Counted from the stretch's first letter, positions 7,242-14,879 are shown. The stretch is DNA of 18,391 nt from QQUD01 sp039029915 (GCA_039029915.1 JBCCFD010000107.1:1-18391), one strand, 5' to 3'. A program made the numbers and translations. The notes: a model not told the origin generated them from the sequence alone.

Positions 7242-8825
7242 ATGTTGAAAATTTTAGTTTCTGACAAGCTGGGCCAAGCCGGTCTAGATATCTTAGAGGC
7301 GGCTGATGATGTCCATTTTGAGATGAAAACAGGCCTCAGCAAGGATGAATTGATGGGCATTATCGGAGAATATGACGCTTTGATTGTGCGCAGCGGCACC
7401 CGACCTGATGCTGATATCATTGGGGCTGGGAAAAATTTAAAAATCATTGGTCGAGCGGGGGCCGGTGTTGATAATATCGATATTAAAGCGGCCACAACGC
7501 ATGGTATTGTGGTGATGAATACGCCAGGGGCAAACAGTATGGCCACGGCTGAACAGACTATGGCTTTGATGATGGCCATTACGCGACACACCGCCCATTC
7601 TCACGCCTCGGTTTTAGCCGGTGAATGGAAACGGTCTCACTATGCGGGAACGGAACTTTATCAAAAGACGCTGGGGGTCATTGGATTCGGCCGTATTGGC
7701 AAGCTGGTTACTGCCCGGGCGCAAGGGTTTGGCATGCAGGTCATTGCTTATGATCCATTCGTCACTGAAGATGTGGCGCTTGAGCTTGGTGTGACACTGG
7801 TTGATTTAGATGAACTGTATGCCCAATCAGATTACATTACACTTCACACGGCCGCTACACCTGAAACGGAAAAAATGATTAATAAGGATGCCATTGGACA
7901 AATGAAAGATGGCGTTTTTATTTTGAATGTAGCGAGAGGTAAGTTGGTCAACGAGTCAGACTTAGCTGAAGGGCTCAAAAGCGGCAAAGTAAAGGCAGCA
8001 GGCATTGATGTTTACAGCAAGGAGCCTCCCGAAAATAGTCCGCTGATTGGTTTGCCAAATGTTGTCCACACACCTCACCTTGGGGCCAGTACGGTCGAAG
8101 CGCAAAAAACGGTTGCCCAGATGGTAGTTAATCAAGTGATCAACGGCTTACGGGGCCATGGCTTTAAGCACGCAATCAATCTGCCGATGACGGCTGAGGT
8201 TGATTTTGAACAAATACGGCCGTATCTCACTCTTGCTGAGCGAATTGGCAAACTTCAAGCCGGTTTAGCAACAGGCAAAGTAACCCAAGTAGAAATCGAA
8301 GCGAGTGGCAATGATGTGGATAACCTAATACGGCCGTTAGCGGCTGGCGTACTCAAAGGGCTATTAGAAGACAGTCAAGACGAAGAGGTCAACTACATCA
8401 ATGCACCGATCTTAGCCGATGAGGCTGGCATCGAAGTCTCGCAAGCAACAGGGATGGAAACGGCTGATTATTCCAACCGCATTTCTTGTCGTGTGCACTC
8501 AGGTAAGCAGGTTCAACTGGTGGCTGGGGTTCTTTTTGCCAACGAAGAGCCGCGTATTGTACAAATTAACGAGTATCAACTGGAAGCAAAGCCAGAAGGT
8601 CACCTTTTGCTCATGGCAAACAAAGATGTACCAGGCGTTATTGGTCAAATTGGCACGCTGCTAGCCGCCTATGAAGTTAATATCGGTGAATGGCGCATGG
8701 GACGGCATCAACCCAGCGGGGAATCTCTGTCAGTTATTAATCTCGACAGCAACCCACCAATTGAGGCGTTAGATGCTATCAAAAAGATTAAGGCCGTTAC
8801 CCAAGCTGATTTAATTTCTTTGTAA
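7242..8825 (+). CDS. serA: D-3-phosphoglycerate dehydrogenase, long form
   Basis: It carries out the committed step of serine synthesis, oxidising 3-phosphoglycerate to 3-phosphohydroxypyruvate with NAD. At 527 residues it is the long form: substrate domain, NAD domain with GFGRIG at residues 148-153, an intervening (ASB-type) domain at about 320-450, and a C-terminal ACT domain from about 455 (HLLLMANKDVPGVIGQIGTLL) that commonly gives serine feedback control. Active-site elements are visible in NVARGKLVNE and in TPHLGAST. ATG 7242 is the start: CGGAGA lies a few bases upstream and the family N-terminus MLKILVSD begins there. Open sequence further upstream overlaps the aminotransferase and is not coding in this frame. 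It is the last gene of the operon. Confidence 0.95.
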   Translation: MLKILVSDKLGQAGLDILEAADDVHFEMKTGLSKDELMGIIGEYDALIVRSGTRPDADIIGAGKNLKIIGRAGAGVDNIDIKAATTHGIVVMNTPGANSMATAEQTMALMMAITRHTAHSHASVLAGEWKRSHYAGTELYQKTLGVIGFGRIGKLVTARAQGFGMQVIAYDPFVTEDVALELGVTLVDLDELYAQSDYITLHTAATPETEKMINKDAIGQMKDGVFILNVARGKLVNESDLAEGLKSGKVKAAGIDVYSKEPPENSPLIGLPNVVHTPHLGASTVEAQKTVAQMVVNQVINGLRGHGFKHAINLPMTAEVDFEQIRPYLTLAERIGKLQAGLATGKVTQVEIEASGNDVDNLIRPLAAGVLKGLLEDSQDEEVNYINAPILADEAGIEVSQATGMETADYSNRISCRVHSGKQVQLVAGVLFANEEPRIVQINEYQLEAKPEGHLLLMANKDVPGVIGQIGTLLAAYEVNIGEWRMGRHQPSGESLSVINLDSNPPIEALDAIKKIKAVTQADLISL

Positions 8826-8858
8826 GTTGTTTGTACTGTGGAGAAGCAATTGATGGTT

Positions 8859-8918
8859 AGACCCTAAGCGTTTTATGATAGTAACATAAAGCTTCATAAA
8901 ACGCTTAGGGTCTTTTTT
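8859..8918 (+). terminator. Strong terminator of the serine operon
   Basis: A perfect 20-bp stem (8859-8878 with 8894-8913), a 15-nt loop and a T-rich tail (TCTTTTTTAT from 8911) follow the serA stop by 33 bp. The jag/khpB gene ends at 8923 on the opposite strand, so the same hairpin could also hold the 3' end of that transcript. Its minus-strand side has no T-run. Confidence 0.92.
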
Positions 8919-8922
8919 ATTA

Positions 8923-9825
8923 CTATTTCAAAACAATCCGCACTTTGCGGCGGTCACCTTCACCCACACTGTGGGTGTTAACCCCTTCATGATCGCGTAG
9001 CGTCATGTGAATGATGCGGCGCTCGTTCGGTGGCATTGGTTCAAGCGTTTTAGCTCGTCCTTGCTTGATAACCTTATCCGCCATCCGCTCTGCGAGACGG
9101 CGCAGAGCCGTCTCGCGACGCTGACGATACCCTTCAACATCAATCGCGAAGTTTGCTCGTGAGCGCAGCCGGTGCCCTACCATTAGGCGTGACACATACT
9201 GTAGCGAACTGAGTGTATCACCACGTGGTCCAATCAAAACACCAAGATCATTGCCGTTGACATTGATCACATTCATCCGTTTGCCGGTTAGATCATCTGG
9301 CTCTGAAACGGTGGCGCTTACCTCTGCCTCAACATGCATCTTTTCGATCAGCCCTTTTATGATTTCGATCGCTAGTGCTTGTTCTTTTTCTAGGTATTCT
9401 GGATCTTCCTCAACAGGCTCAGGTGCTGGTTTGGGTTTCGATACGGCCGTATTCTGCGCCTTTTGATTTTGTGGCTTTGGAACAGGTTTTGGCTTCTGTG
9501 CCTGAGGCTTCTTTTTCTCTTGCGCCTTTGGCTTTGGTTGTTGTTGTTGCGGTTTTTTTGGTGCCTTTTGTACCGCTGGCTTTGGTTTAGGTGGTTCAGG
9601 TACCGGAGTTGGTTCTGGCTCTGGTTCAGGATCGCCTGTGGGCGTAATCTCTTTAACGATAACAATCGCATCGCGACTGCCAAGCCCTAAAAGACCTCGG
9701 CTACCTTCGTCAACAACCTCAACGATGACCTCTGAACGTTCTAAACCTAATTTTGCTAATCCCTCATTTACCGCACGATCAATATCAGCTCCCCGAACCT
9801 CTACTTCCCGTCTAATTTTATCCAT
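8923..9825 (-). CDS. jag: RNA-binding protein KhpB/Jag (SpoIIIJ-associated)
   Basis: This 300-residue cytoplasmic RNA-binding protein is nearly always encoded beside yidC. It has a Jag_N domain at residues 1-58 (VEVRGADIDRAVNEGLAKLG ... GLLGLGSRDAIV), then a low-complexity linker of about 80 residues rich in Pro, Lys, Gln and Glu. A KH domain follows with the GPRG loop (VLIGPRGDTLSSLQY), and a C-terminal R3H domain (RRLAERMADKV ... PMPPNERRIIHMTL). In Gram-positive bacteria KhpB works with KhpA and affects cell elongation and division; here that is by homology only. It is the last gene of the rpmH cluster. The long charged linker is typical of the family but at the long end. Confidence 0.93.
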   Translation of the reverse strand: MDKIRREVEVRGADIDRAVNEGLAKLGLERSEVIVEVVDEGSRGLLGLGSRDAIVIVKEITPTGDPEPEPEPTPVPEPPKPKPAVQKAPKKPQQQQPKPKAQEKKKPQAQKPKPVPKPQNQKAQNTAVSKPKPAPEPVEEDPEYLEKEQALAIEIIKGLIEKMHVEAEVSATVSEPDDLTGKRMNVINVNGNDLGVLIGPRGDTLSSLQYVSRLMVGHRLRSRANFAIDVEGYRQRRETALRRLAERMADKVIKQGRAKTLEPMPPNERRIIHMTLRDHEGVNTHSVGEGDRRKVRIVLK

Positions 9826-9937
9826 TATTTAATCTCACTATGTTAAGAACAAAATGTATTTGGAATCGTTTACTCAATATCGTTTTTTGTTCTCCTGTTG
9901 GTAACTCAAAATATATCGTTGTAATTGGCTGAATTAC

Positions 9938-10894
9938 CTAACGCTTAGCAGAGCGCTTTTTGCGCTTTGATGTTGGTTTAGCCCCTTTGCTCGTTTTCTT
10001 GTTACCAGATTGGCGAGCTTCAATGACATCAGGTGTTTGAAGCTCATATTCTGGCTCATCAGAGGCTTTTAAATCATTATTTTCGACTTTCTGTGGCTTA
10101 TTTTTCTTCTGCTTGGCTCGTTCTTCGCGCTCCCGATCCATCACCTGCTTAGTATAATACCCTTGCACGATCCCAATGATGTTAGAGAGAACAAAGTAAA
10201 TCGACAACCCCGCCTGAAATTGTAACGAGAAAAAGCCAAACATAATTGGCATTGTATACTGCATCGATTGGGTCATGGCAGCAGTTGGATCATCTTGCTG
10301 TTGTTTTTGTGCTTTTTTACCTTTTGCGTTTTTAGAATCGTCATCCTTTTTCTTGTTTGCAGTAGGCGACAAAAATCGCTGTTGCACAAACATGGTGGCA
10401 AATACCAAAATCGGCAAGATAAATGTGGGGTCGGGTTGGCCTAAGTTGAAGCCCAGAAATGAGTTCTCAATGGGCAACAGTGTCGACAAATCGATTGGAA
10501 GCCATGGATAAACTCTTTGGCTCAGCTCAAAAAGGGTTTGAGGCGTTGTTCCGAGTACGTTGCGCAAGACAGCGAACAGTCCAAATAAGACAGGCATTTG
10601 AATCAACAAAGGCAAGCAACCCGTCAATGATTCAACGGGGTTATACCCAATTTTGGCAAATTCTTCCTGCATTTTCTGAGGATTGTCACGATACTTTTGC
10701 TGAATGGCACGCACTTGTGGCTGAACTTCCTGCATTCGCAAACTGCTTTTTTGTTGACGAATATTCAAAGGCAAAGTGACAAGCCGAATCAGGATGGTAA
10801 ATACCGCAATCGCCAATACAAAGTTCTGGTTTAAATATTGGTAAAGCAGTAATAAGATATTCGTCATTGGATCGACGATGAAAAATTCCCACAT
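9938..10894 (-). CDS. yidC: Membrane protein insertase YidC/Oxa1
   Basis: This 318-residue polytopic insertase helps insert and fold membrane proteins, alone or with Sec. It lacks the large periplasmic domain of proteobacterial YidC and looks like the short form. The first core segment holds the groove Arg (R37 in TILIRLVTLPLNIRQQ), followed by the cytoplasmic coiled-coil region (EVQPQVRAIQQKYRDNPQKMQEEF). Further core segments are GCLPLLIQMPVLFGLFAVL, FILPILVFATMFVQ, MPIMFGFFSLQ and GLSIYFVLSNIIGIVQ. A Lys/Asp/Gln-rich cytoplasmic loop (about 190-215) and a very basic tail (KKTSKGAKPTSKRKKRSAKR) could bind ribosomes. The start ATG at 10894 has AGGA about 10 bases upstream. jag follows after 112 bp. 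Confidence 0.95.
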   Translation of the reverse strand: MWEFFIVDPMTNILLLLYQYLNQNFVLAIAVFTILIRLVTLPLNIRQQKSSLRMQEVQPQVRAIQQKYRDNPQKMQEEFAKIGYNPVESLTGCLPLLIQMPVLFGLFAVLRNVLGTTPQTLFELSQRVYPWLPIDLSTLLPIENSFLGFNLGQPDPTFILPILVFATMFVQQRFLSPTANKKKDDDSKNAKGKKAQKQQQDDPTAAMTQSMQYTMPIMFGFFSLQFQAGLSIYFVLSNIIGIVQGYYTKQVMDREREERAKQKKNKPQKVENNDLKASDEPEYELQTPDVIEARQSGNKKTSKGAKPTSKRKKRSAKR

Positions 10895-10923
10895 AAAACT
10901 TTATCCTATCGATAATTTATGTA

Positions 10924-10969
10924 AAAACCAAAAGGGACCTTGATAAAGAATCAACTCAATTTTGGTTTT
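10924..10969 (-). terminator. Hairpin between the lipoprotein gene and yidC
   Basis: AAAACCAAAA (10924-10933) pairs with TTTTGGTTTT (10960-10969). Read on the minus strand the hairpin ends in its own T-run, so it could terminate or attenuate transcription from the lipoprotein gene into yidC. The stem is A/T-rich and the loop long (26 nt). Confidence 0.35.
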
Positions 10970-10976
10970 CACCGAG

Positions 10977-11027
10977 TAAATTTCACATTTTAGATATGTC
11001 TGATCTCGAGATACTTTGTGAAATTTA
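10977..11027 (-). other. Inverted repeat just after the lipoprotein stop codon
   Basis: TAAATTTCACA (10977-10987) and TGTGAAATTTA (11017-11027) form an 11-bp stem around a 29-nt loop that contains the palindrome ATCTCGAGAT. It begins 2 bp after the stop at 11029. There is no T-tract, so it is more like an mRNA 3'-end stem or a protein-binding site than a terminator. Confidence 0.4.
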
Positions 11028-11028
11028 T

Positions 11029-12186
11029 CTATGACTCTGGCAAAAATGCCCATCTACGGGTACCCGATTCAAGACCATAACCCACTAATAATTCACTATT
11101 GCTATTGACGGCTACAACAAGCGTATCGTCTACAACAACGGGCGTTGTGAATATTGGCGAGGTAGTTGTTGCATCCCAAACGATTGCCCCATCCTCCACT
11201 GACAGCGCTTGTAAAATACCCGTTTCTGTCTCTTCAGGTCCAGCAGAAGCAATAAACACAAGACCATTGGCCACAACTGGACTTGTTTGAATCGCACCGG
11301 GTGTCTGAACTTGCCAAATTTGCTCACCTGTTGCCAGCGAAACAGCATACACGGCCCCTGAGGCATCGCCAAAGTAGACTTGCCCATCTGAAACGGTAGG
11401 CGCTGACCAAACCCAATCAGTTGAATCTGCTGACCATTGCTCCACACCAGTTTCCACATCAAGGGCGTGTAGTTTGGTGTCAAAGTTGGAGAGAATGACT
11501 AACCCATCAGCCACAATTGGTTTGCCCGACAAGGCACCAGTTAATAACTCAGTCCACTTCTCTTCACCTGTTTCAGCATCTAGGGCATAAATGTGGCGGT
11601 CCAAAGATGAAACGAAAAGTGTATCATCGAGCAAGGTAGGTTGCGTCCAAACGCTGTGTTCTGTTTCAAAACGCCACAGTTCATCTCCTGAGTTTAAATC
11701 CAACGCCAACAAGAGATTATCGGATGTGCCTACGTAGACGGTATCCCCCGCTATCAATGGTTGAGCAGCAATTCGATCGGAAGCTAAATCATTGCGTGTC
11801 CACAGTTCTGTGACCGTTTCACCACTGTCTTCTACACCATAAATGGAGATGGTTGGGCTTGGGTTAAGAAATCCACCAGCTGCACCGTAGTCACCAAAAA
11901 CTAAACGGCCGTTTTCCACGTCAGGTGCCGCAAAAAATTGCAGCGTCGCATTCGCTTCGGCCGGATAAACCCACTTTTGGGTTTGCTCATCAATATCAAA
12001 TGCCAATACGCCGGGGCCATAGGCAAGATAAACCGTATTTTCTTCTGCAGTCAGACCGGGCCAGCTTGTATTTTGACCATTAGCCCCACAAGCTCCCAAA
12101 AGGACAGGTGTCAAAATAATGAGGAAAAAAATGATGTAAGACCGTCGAAACGGCCGTTTTTCTTTAAACAATTGATTGCTCTCCAT
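11029..12186 (-). CDS. PQQ/BamB-like beta-propeller lipoprotein
   Basis: This 385-residue secreted lipoprotein has a basic n-region, a hydrophobic stretch (residues 17-30) and lipobox LGAC with Cys33 as the anchor. The rest is a series of beta-propeller blades with the PQQ-repeat signature (ALDxxTGxxxW): VLAFDIDEQTQKW, LALDLNSGDELWRF, IYALDAETGEEKW, LHALDVETGVEQW, VYAVSLATGEQIW and LQALSVEDGAIVW. BamB, a lipoprotein of this fold, serves outer-membrane protein assembly in Gram-negatives; I do not claim that role here. The gene sits between yidD and yidC, which hints at a part in envelope protein handling. No ribosome site precedes the ATG. GGAG lies inside the first codons, 9 bases before a TTG at codon 6, so the true start may be that TTG. 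The first codons carry an AACGGCCGTT. Confidence 0.85.
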   Translation of the reverse strand: MESNQLFKEKRPFRRSYIIFFLIILTPVLLGACGANGQNTSWPGLTAEENTVYLAYGPGVLAFDIDEQTQKWVYPAEANATLQFFAAPDVENGRLVFGDYGAAGGFLNPSPTISIYGVEDSGETVTELWTRNDLASDRIAAQPLIAGDTVYVGTSDNLLLALDLNSGDELWRFETEHSVWTQPTLLDDTLFVSSLDRHIYALDAETGEEKWTELLTGALSGKPIVADGLVILSNFDTKLHALDVETGVEQWSADSTDWVWSAPTVSDGQVYFGDASGAVYAVSLATGEQIWQVQTPGAIQTSPVVANGLVFIASAGPEETETGILQALSVEDGAIVWDATTTSPIFTTPVVVDDTLVVAVNSNSELLVGYGLESGTRRWAFLPES

Positions 12187-12193
12187 CAGTGTA

Positions 12194-12218
12194 GTCGCTC
12201 GTAAACTCTATGAGCGAC
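12194..12218 (-). other. Leader hairpin upstream of the lipoprotein gene
   Basis: GTCGCTC (12194-12200) and GAGCGAC (12212-12218) form a G/C-rich 7-bp stem with an 11-nt loop, ending 8 bases before the annotated ATG of the lipoprotein gene on the minus strand. It could affect translation start; there is no T-run. Confidence 0.4.
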
Positions 12219-12255
12219 CTAAGGGAATGCATACGAGAGCGATGCCGAAGCAAAA

Positions 12256-12465
12256 TCAAGGAACAGGATCAAAACCACCGGGAGTAAACGGATGACATCG
12301 ACAAACGCGTTTTGTTGCCATCCACCCCCCTTTAAAAATGCCGTATTTTTCAATGGCCTCGTAGCCATAGTGAGAACAAGAAGGGTAAAAGCGACAGCTT
12401 GGCGGCGTTAATGGCGAAATCGCGGTTTGATAAAAACGAATAATCCATAGAAATATCTTTTTCAT
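12256..12465 (-). CDS. yidD: Membrane protein insertion efficiency factor YidD
   Basis: This 69-residue, amphipathic, membrane-associated protein aids YidC-dependent insertion. The family motifs are all present: IRFYQTAISPLTPPSCRFYPSCSHYG near the N-terminus, the AIEKYGIFKGGW segment, and the C-terminal CRCHPFTPGGFDPVP with its conserved Cys residues. Length is normal. Its ATG overlaps the rnpA stop by four bases (ATGA), so the two are translationally coupled. yidC, which usually follows directly, is separated here by the lipoprotein gene. Confidence 0.95.
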   Translation of the reverse strand: MKKIFLWIIRFYQTAISPLTPPSCRFYPSCSHYGYEAIEKYGIFKGGWMATKRVCRCHPFTPGGFDPVP

Positions 12466-12809
12466 CTTTCACCTACCATGAGGTCTGCTTTTTCCAATAA
12501 TTGATGAACGGCCGTTTGTAAGTCAGTGAAACGTGCCTTTGCTATTGCCGGTCTGGCAATCAATAAGCAATCCCAACCAGGTTGTATCAAATTTAATTCA
12601 GTACCAATAGATTCTCGTAAGAGTCTTTTTGCTCGATTTCGCGTTACCGCATTCCCAACTCGGCGGCTGGCCACGAAAGCAAATCGACTCTTCTCTAATC
12701 TATTTTTTCTGGCTAACAAAATAACTAAAGGATGTCGCCAGCTTTTACCAGCTGTACGTAACTTTTCAATATCCGTCGCACGGCTGAGGCGCATCCTTTT
12801 TGGAAGCAT
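12462..12809 (-). CDS. rnpA: Ribonuclease P protein component
   Basis: This 115-residue basic protein subunit of RNase P binds the catalytic RNA and helps cleave 5' leaders from pre-tRNAs. The RNR signature is clear: FAFVASRRVGNAVTRNRAKRLLRE. The N-terminus MLPKRMRLSRATDIEKL matches the family, so I choose ATG 12809. A TTG three codons upstream (12818) is also open but adds residues the family lacks. No strong ribosome site is visible. It follows rpmH by 81 bp and overlaps yidD by four bases, the conserved bacterial order. An AACGGCCGTT lies in its 3' part (12507). Confidence 0.95.
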   Translation of the reverse strand: MLPKRMRLSRATDIEKLRTAGKSWRHPLVILLARKNRLEKSRFAFVASRRVGNAVTRNRAKRLLRESIGTELNLIQPGWDCLLIARPAIAKARFTDLQTAVHQLLEKADLMVGER

Positions 12810-12890
12810 ACTTGCCAATCTTGAAAACAGGGCTGATTAGGGACATTTCCTTAATGTGCGCCACCGTTTCAATCTTATACAAAATTGAGT

Positions 12891-13121
12891 CTAATTCTTT
12901 TTTCCACCACCAAAACGCTGCACAGAGCGATAAGCAGTAGCTGAACTTCCGTTCCAGTTAACTCGTTTAACGTGCTCGTTCATTTTTACTGACAATCGAG
13001 CACGGCCTTTGGCACGACGCCGTTTTATAACATTACGCCCACCATGTGTTTTCATTCTTTGACGAAATCCGTGAACGCGCATTCTGCGGCGGATTTTCGG
13101 TTGATATGTACGCTTTGGCAT
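12891..13121 (-). CDS. rpmH: Ribosomal protein bL34 with C-terminal extension
   Basis: This small, very basic protein of the 50S subunit is 76 residues long. Residues 1-45 are a standard L34 (MPKRTYQPKIRRRMRVHGF ... GGRNVIKRRRAKGRARLSV). The usual protein ends about there, at 44-47 residues; this one continues in frame for about 30 more (KMNEHVKRVNWNG ... RSVQRFGGGKKN). The extension is basic with a Gly/Lys-rich end. The start is firm: TAGGAGA lies 5 bases before the ATG, and a GGGGCA/TGCCCC hairpin (13141-13156) sits just upstream. It is the first gene of the rpmH-rnpA-yidD cluster. Confidence 0.93.
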   Translation of the reverse strand: MPKRTYQPKIRRRMRVHGFRQRMKTHGGRNVIKRRRAKGRARLSVKMNEHVKRVNWNGSSATAYRSVQRFGGGKKN

Positions 13122-13515
13122 TTGAATCTCCTACAAAACAGGGGCAAAATTGCCCCTCGAAATAAGCTTTGCGATTATTGCCCATTTAATGTTATGTCCA
13201 GCATTAAATGATGGAAATCGAAATGAGCAGAACCTGTGGCCTCGTCTGCCTATTTGGCAAATTTTATCCACCAAATCAAGACGGACGAAACATTAGTCAA
13301 TATTCATTCAGTTGGTGAAAAGAAAAAAATTGTCTCAATTTAGTTCAATTTTTTTTGTTCACACAAGTTGTTGTTTGAAGAGCTAGAAAAATGTTCTCTG
13401 CTATTAATGAATGACAGCAAGAGCTCATTCCAATAACAGAAGAATCTTGTCAACCTAGAAAATTATAACAATTTCACATTTGAAGGGAATCGTTACAAGA
13501 ACATACTCAACAAAC

Positions 13516-13543
13516 TTTAAAGAACAGATCTCGCCATGGGCGA
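13516..13543 (-). promoter_or_regulatory. boxB/boxA-like antitermination element
   Basis: Directly at the predicted transcription start, the minus strand has a TCGCC-CAT-GGCGA hairpin (13531-13543) and, four bases later, TGTTCTTTAAA (13516-13526). The latter resembles the boxA TGCTCTTTAAC bound by NusB/S10 in rRNA leaders. The order (hairpin, then boxA) matches nut-like sites. The assignment rests on resemblance alone. Confidence 0.35.
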
Positions 13544-13549
13544 CAGAAA

Positions 13550-13578
13550 ATTATACTCATCCCCCCCTCTTTGGTCAA
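13550..13578 (-). promoter_or_regulatory. Near-consensus sigma70 promoter for the rpmH operon
   Basis: On the minus strand TTGACC (13573-13578), exactly 17 bp, and TATAAT (13550-13555) match the consensus at 5/6 and 6/6. It starts six bases after the murA stop and points toward rpmH, whose ATG is about 420 bp further on, giving a very long leader. This is the best promoter match I found in the window. Confidence 0.7.
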
Positions 13579-13583
13579 GTCAT

Positions 13584-14879
13584 TTACTCAGAAACACGCT
13601 CAATTTGAGCCCCTAAATTTTGCAATTTAAGCTCTATTTTTTCATAGCCACGATCAATCTGTTGAATATTATGAATCGTGCTGGTTCCTTCGGCACACAA
13701 AGCGGCCAGCAGCATCGCCATTCCAGCCCGAATATCAGGGCTGGGCACCCCATGCGGGCTTGCAAATAGCTGATTTTTACCTTGAATAATGACACGATGA
13801 GGGTCGCATAGCACGATACTTGCCCCCATAAATGAAAGATTATCAACAAAGAAGAAGCGGCTTTCATACATCCAATCGTGTAGCAGCACTGAGCCATGAG
13901 ATTGGGTGGCAATGACCACCGCAATGCTCATCAAGTCAGCCGGAAATCCGGGCCAGGGCATCGGTTTAATCTGTGGGATTCGCCCCCCCAGCGCTTGCTC
14001 AATGCACATTTTTTGCTCAGAGCCAACAATAATATCATTTCCTTCCACAACCCAGTCAACACCTAGCTTATTAAAAACAAGCCGAACCATGCCCAAACTG
14101 TGCGGATCTGCATTTTTAATCCGCAAATTTCCGCCCGTTACGGCCGCCGCACCAATAAAGCTACCAACTTCCATAAAGTCTGAGCCAATTCGGAATTCGG
14201 TTCCGGACAGTTTATCAACGCCCTGAATTTTAAGCCGATTGGAGCCAATCCCTTCTATCTGAGCACCCATCTGGTTGAGCATATTGCAAAGGTCTTGGAC
14301 GTGCGGCTCGCTGGCGGCGTTATCAATCACTGTCTCCCCCGAGGCTAGTGAAGCCGCCATGATTGTGTTCTCAGTCGCGGTAACGCTGGCTTCAGCCAAC
14401 AAAATGTAGCCTCCGGCTTTAATAGGGTCTGCATTCATGGTGAAGAGCCCTTTTTGATGCAGCGATACATTGACACCTAGGGCCTCTAGCGCCCGCACGT
14501 GTGTATCTAACGGCCGTCCACCGATCACGTCACCACCGGGCATAGGTAAAGTTACCTTACCAAATCGAGCTAACATAGGACCTGAAAAAACGATCGAACC
14601 GCGTGTCTTGCTCGCAATTTCCCGATCTAAAGTTGTTTTATGGATGTTCTTGGCCTCGATCCGATAGCTACCGGCGTCGATTTTTGATACATCTACGCCC
14701 AAATCGATAAGAATATTGAGCGTCTCTTGGACGTCTCGAATATCAGGCACATTGTGTAAGATGACGGGTTGGTCAGTGAGAATGCAGGCGGGGAGCAATT
14801 TCAAGGCCGCATTCTTGTTGCCGCTTGGCGTGACGGTTCCGCTTAACGGCCGTCCCCCTTTGATTATAAATTTGTTCAT
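13584..14879 (-). CDS. murA: UDP-N-acetylglucosamine 1-carboxyvinyltransferase, Cys-to-Asp active site
   Basis: It catalyses the first committed step of peptidoglycan synthesis, transferring enolpyruvate from PEP to UDP-GlcNAc in the cytoplasm. The 431-residue length is normal. Substrate-binding K22/N23 are in SGNKNAALK, the flexible loop is MPGGDVIGGRP (residues 113-123), and the catalytic-base Asp region is GFPADLMS. Where E. coli has Cys115, this protein has Asp117. That substitution is known in Mycobacterium and Chlamydia MurA and confers natural fosfomycin resistance, because the drug alkylates the Cys. The start ATG is preceded by GGGAAGAG. rdgB lies upstream on the same strand with a 217-bp gap. 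Confidence 0.96.
   Translation of the reverse strand: MNKFIIKGGRPLSGTVTPSGNKNAALKLLPACILTDQPVILHNVPDIRDVQETLNILIDLGVDVSKIDAGSYRIEAKNIHKTTLDREIASKTRGSIVFSGPMLARFGKVTLPMPGGDVIGGRPLDTHVRALEALGVNVSLHQKGLFTMNADPIKAGGYILLAEASVTATENTIMAASLASGETVIDNAASEPHVQDLCNMLNQMGAQIEGIGSNRLKIQGVDKLSGTEFRIGSDFMEVGSFIGAAAVTGGNLRIKNADPHSLGMVRLVFNKLGVDWVVEGNDIIVGSEQKMCIEQALGGRIPQIKPMPWPGFPADLMSIAVVIATQSHGSVLLHDWMYESRFFFVDNLSFMGASIVLCDPHRVIIQGKNQLFASPHGVPSPDIRAGMAMLLAALCAEGTSTIHNIQQIDRGYEKIELKLQNLGAQIERVSE

Larger units (their letters stand above)
13122..13583 (-). other. 462-bp intergenic region: long leader of the rpmH operon
   Basis: No protein-coding signal is seen here. On the minus strand it holds, in order, a strong promoter (13550-13578), a boxB/boxA-like element (13516-13543), and an A/T-rich stretch with a weak stem plus T-run around 13310-13360 that might act as an attenuator. 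Next come an ATTTAATG/CATTAAAT stem near 13173-13200, a GGGGCA/TGCCCC hairpin at 13141-13156, and the rpmH ribosome site (about 13127-13132). One near-match to a DnaA box (TTATCCACC, 13264-13272) is present, which is too little for an origin. I recognise no known ncRNA family. Confidence 0.55.

Noticed and set aside
9463..9690. Leu/Trp-rich open frame on the plus strand opposite the Jag linker
   Set aside because: It is the antisense reading of the Pro/Lys/Gln-rich linker of jag and its composition follows from that.
13264..13272. TTATCCACC as a DnaA box and the gap beside rpmH as the replication origin
   Set aside because: rpmH is often next to dnaA and oriC, but there is only one imperfect box, and no dnaA or dnaN is in the window.
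13130..13545. A known ncRNA (SRP RNA, 6S, RNase P RNA) in the rpmH upstream gap
   Set aside because: None of the conserved cores of these RNAs is visible and the region is A/T-rich with only small stems.
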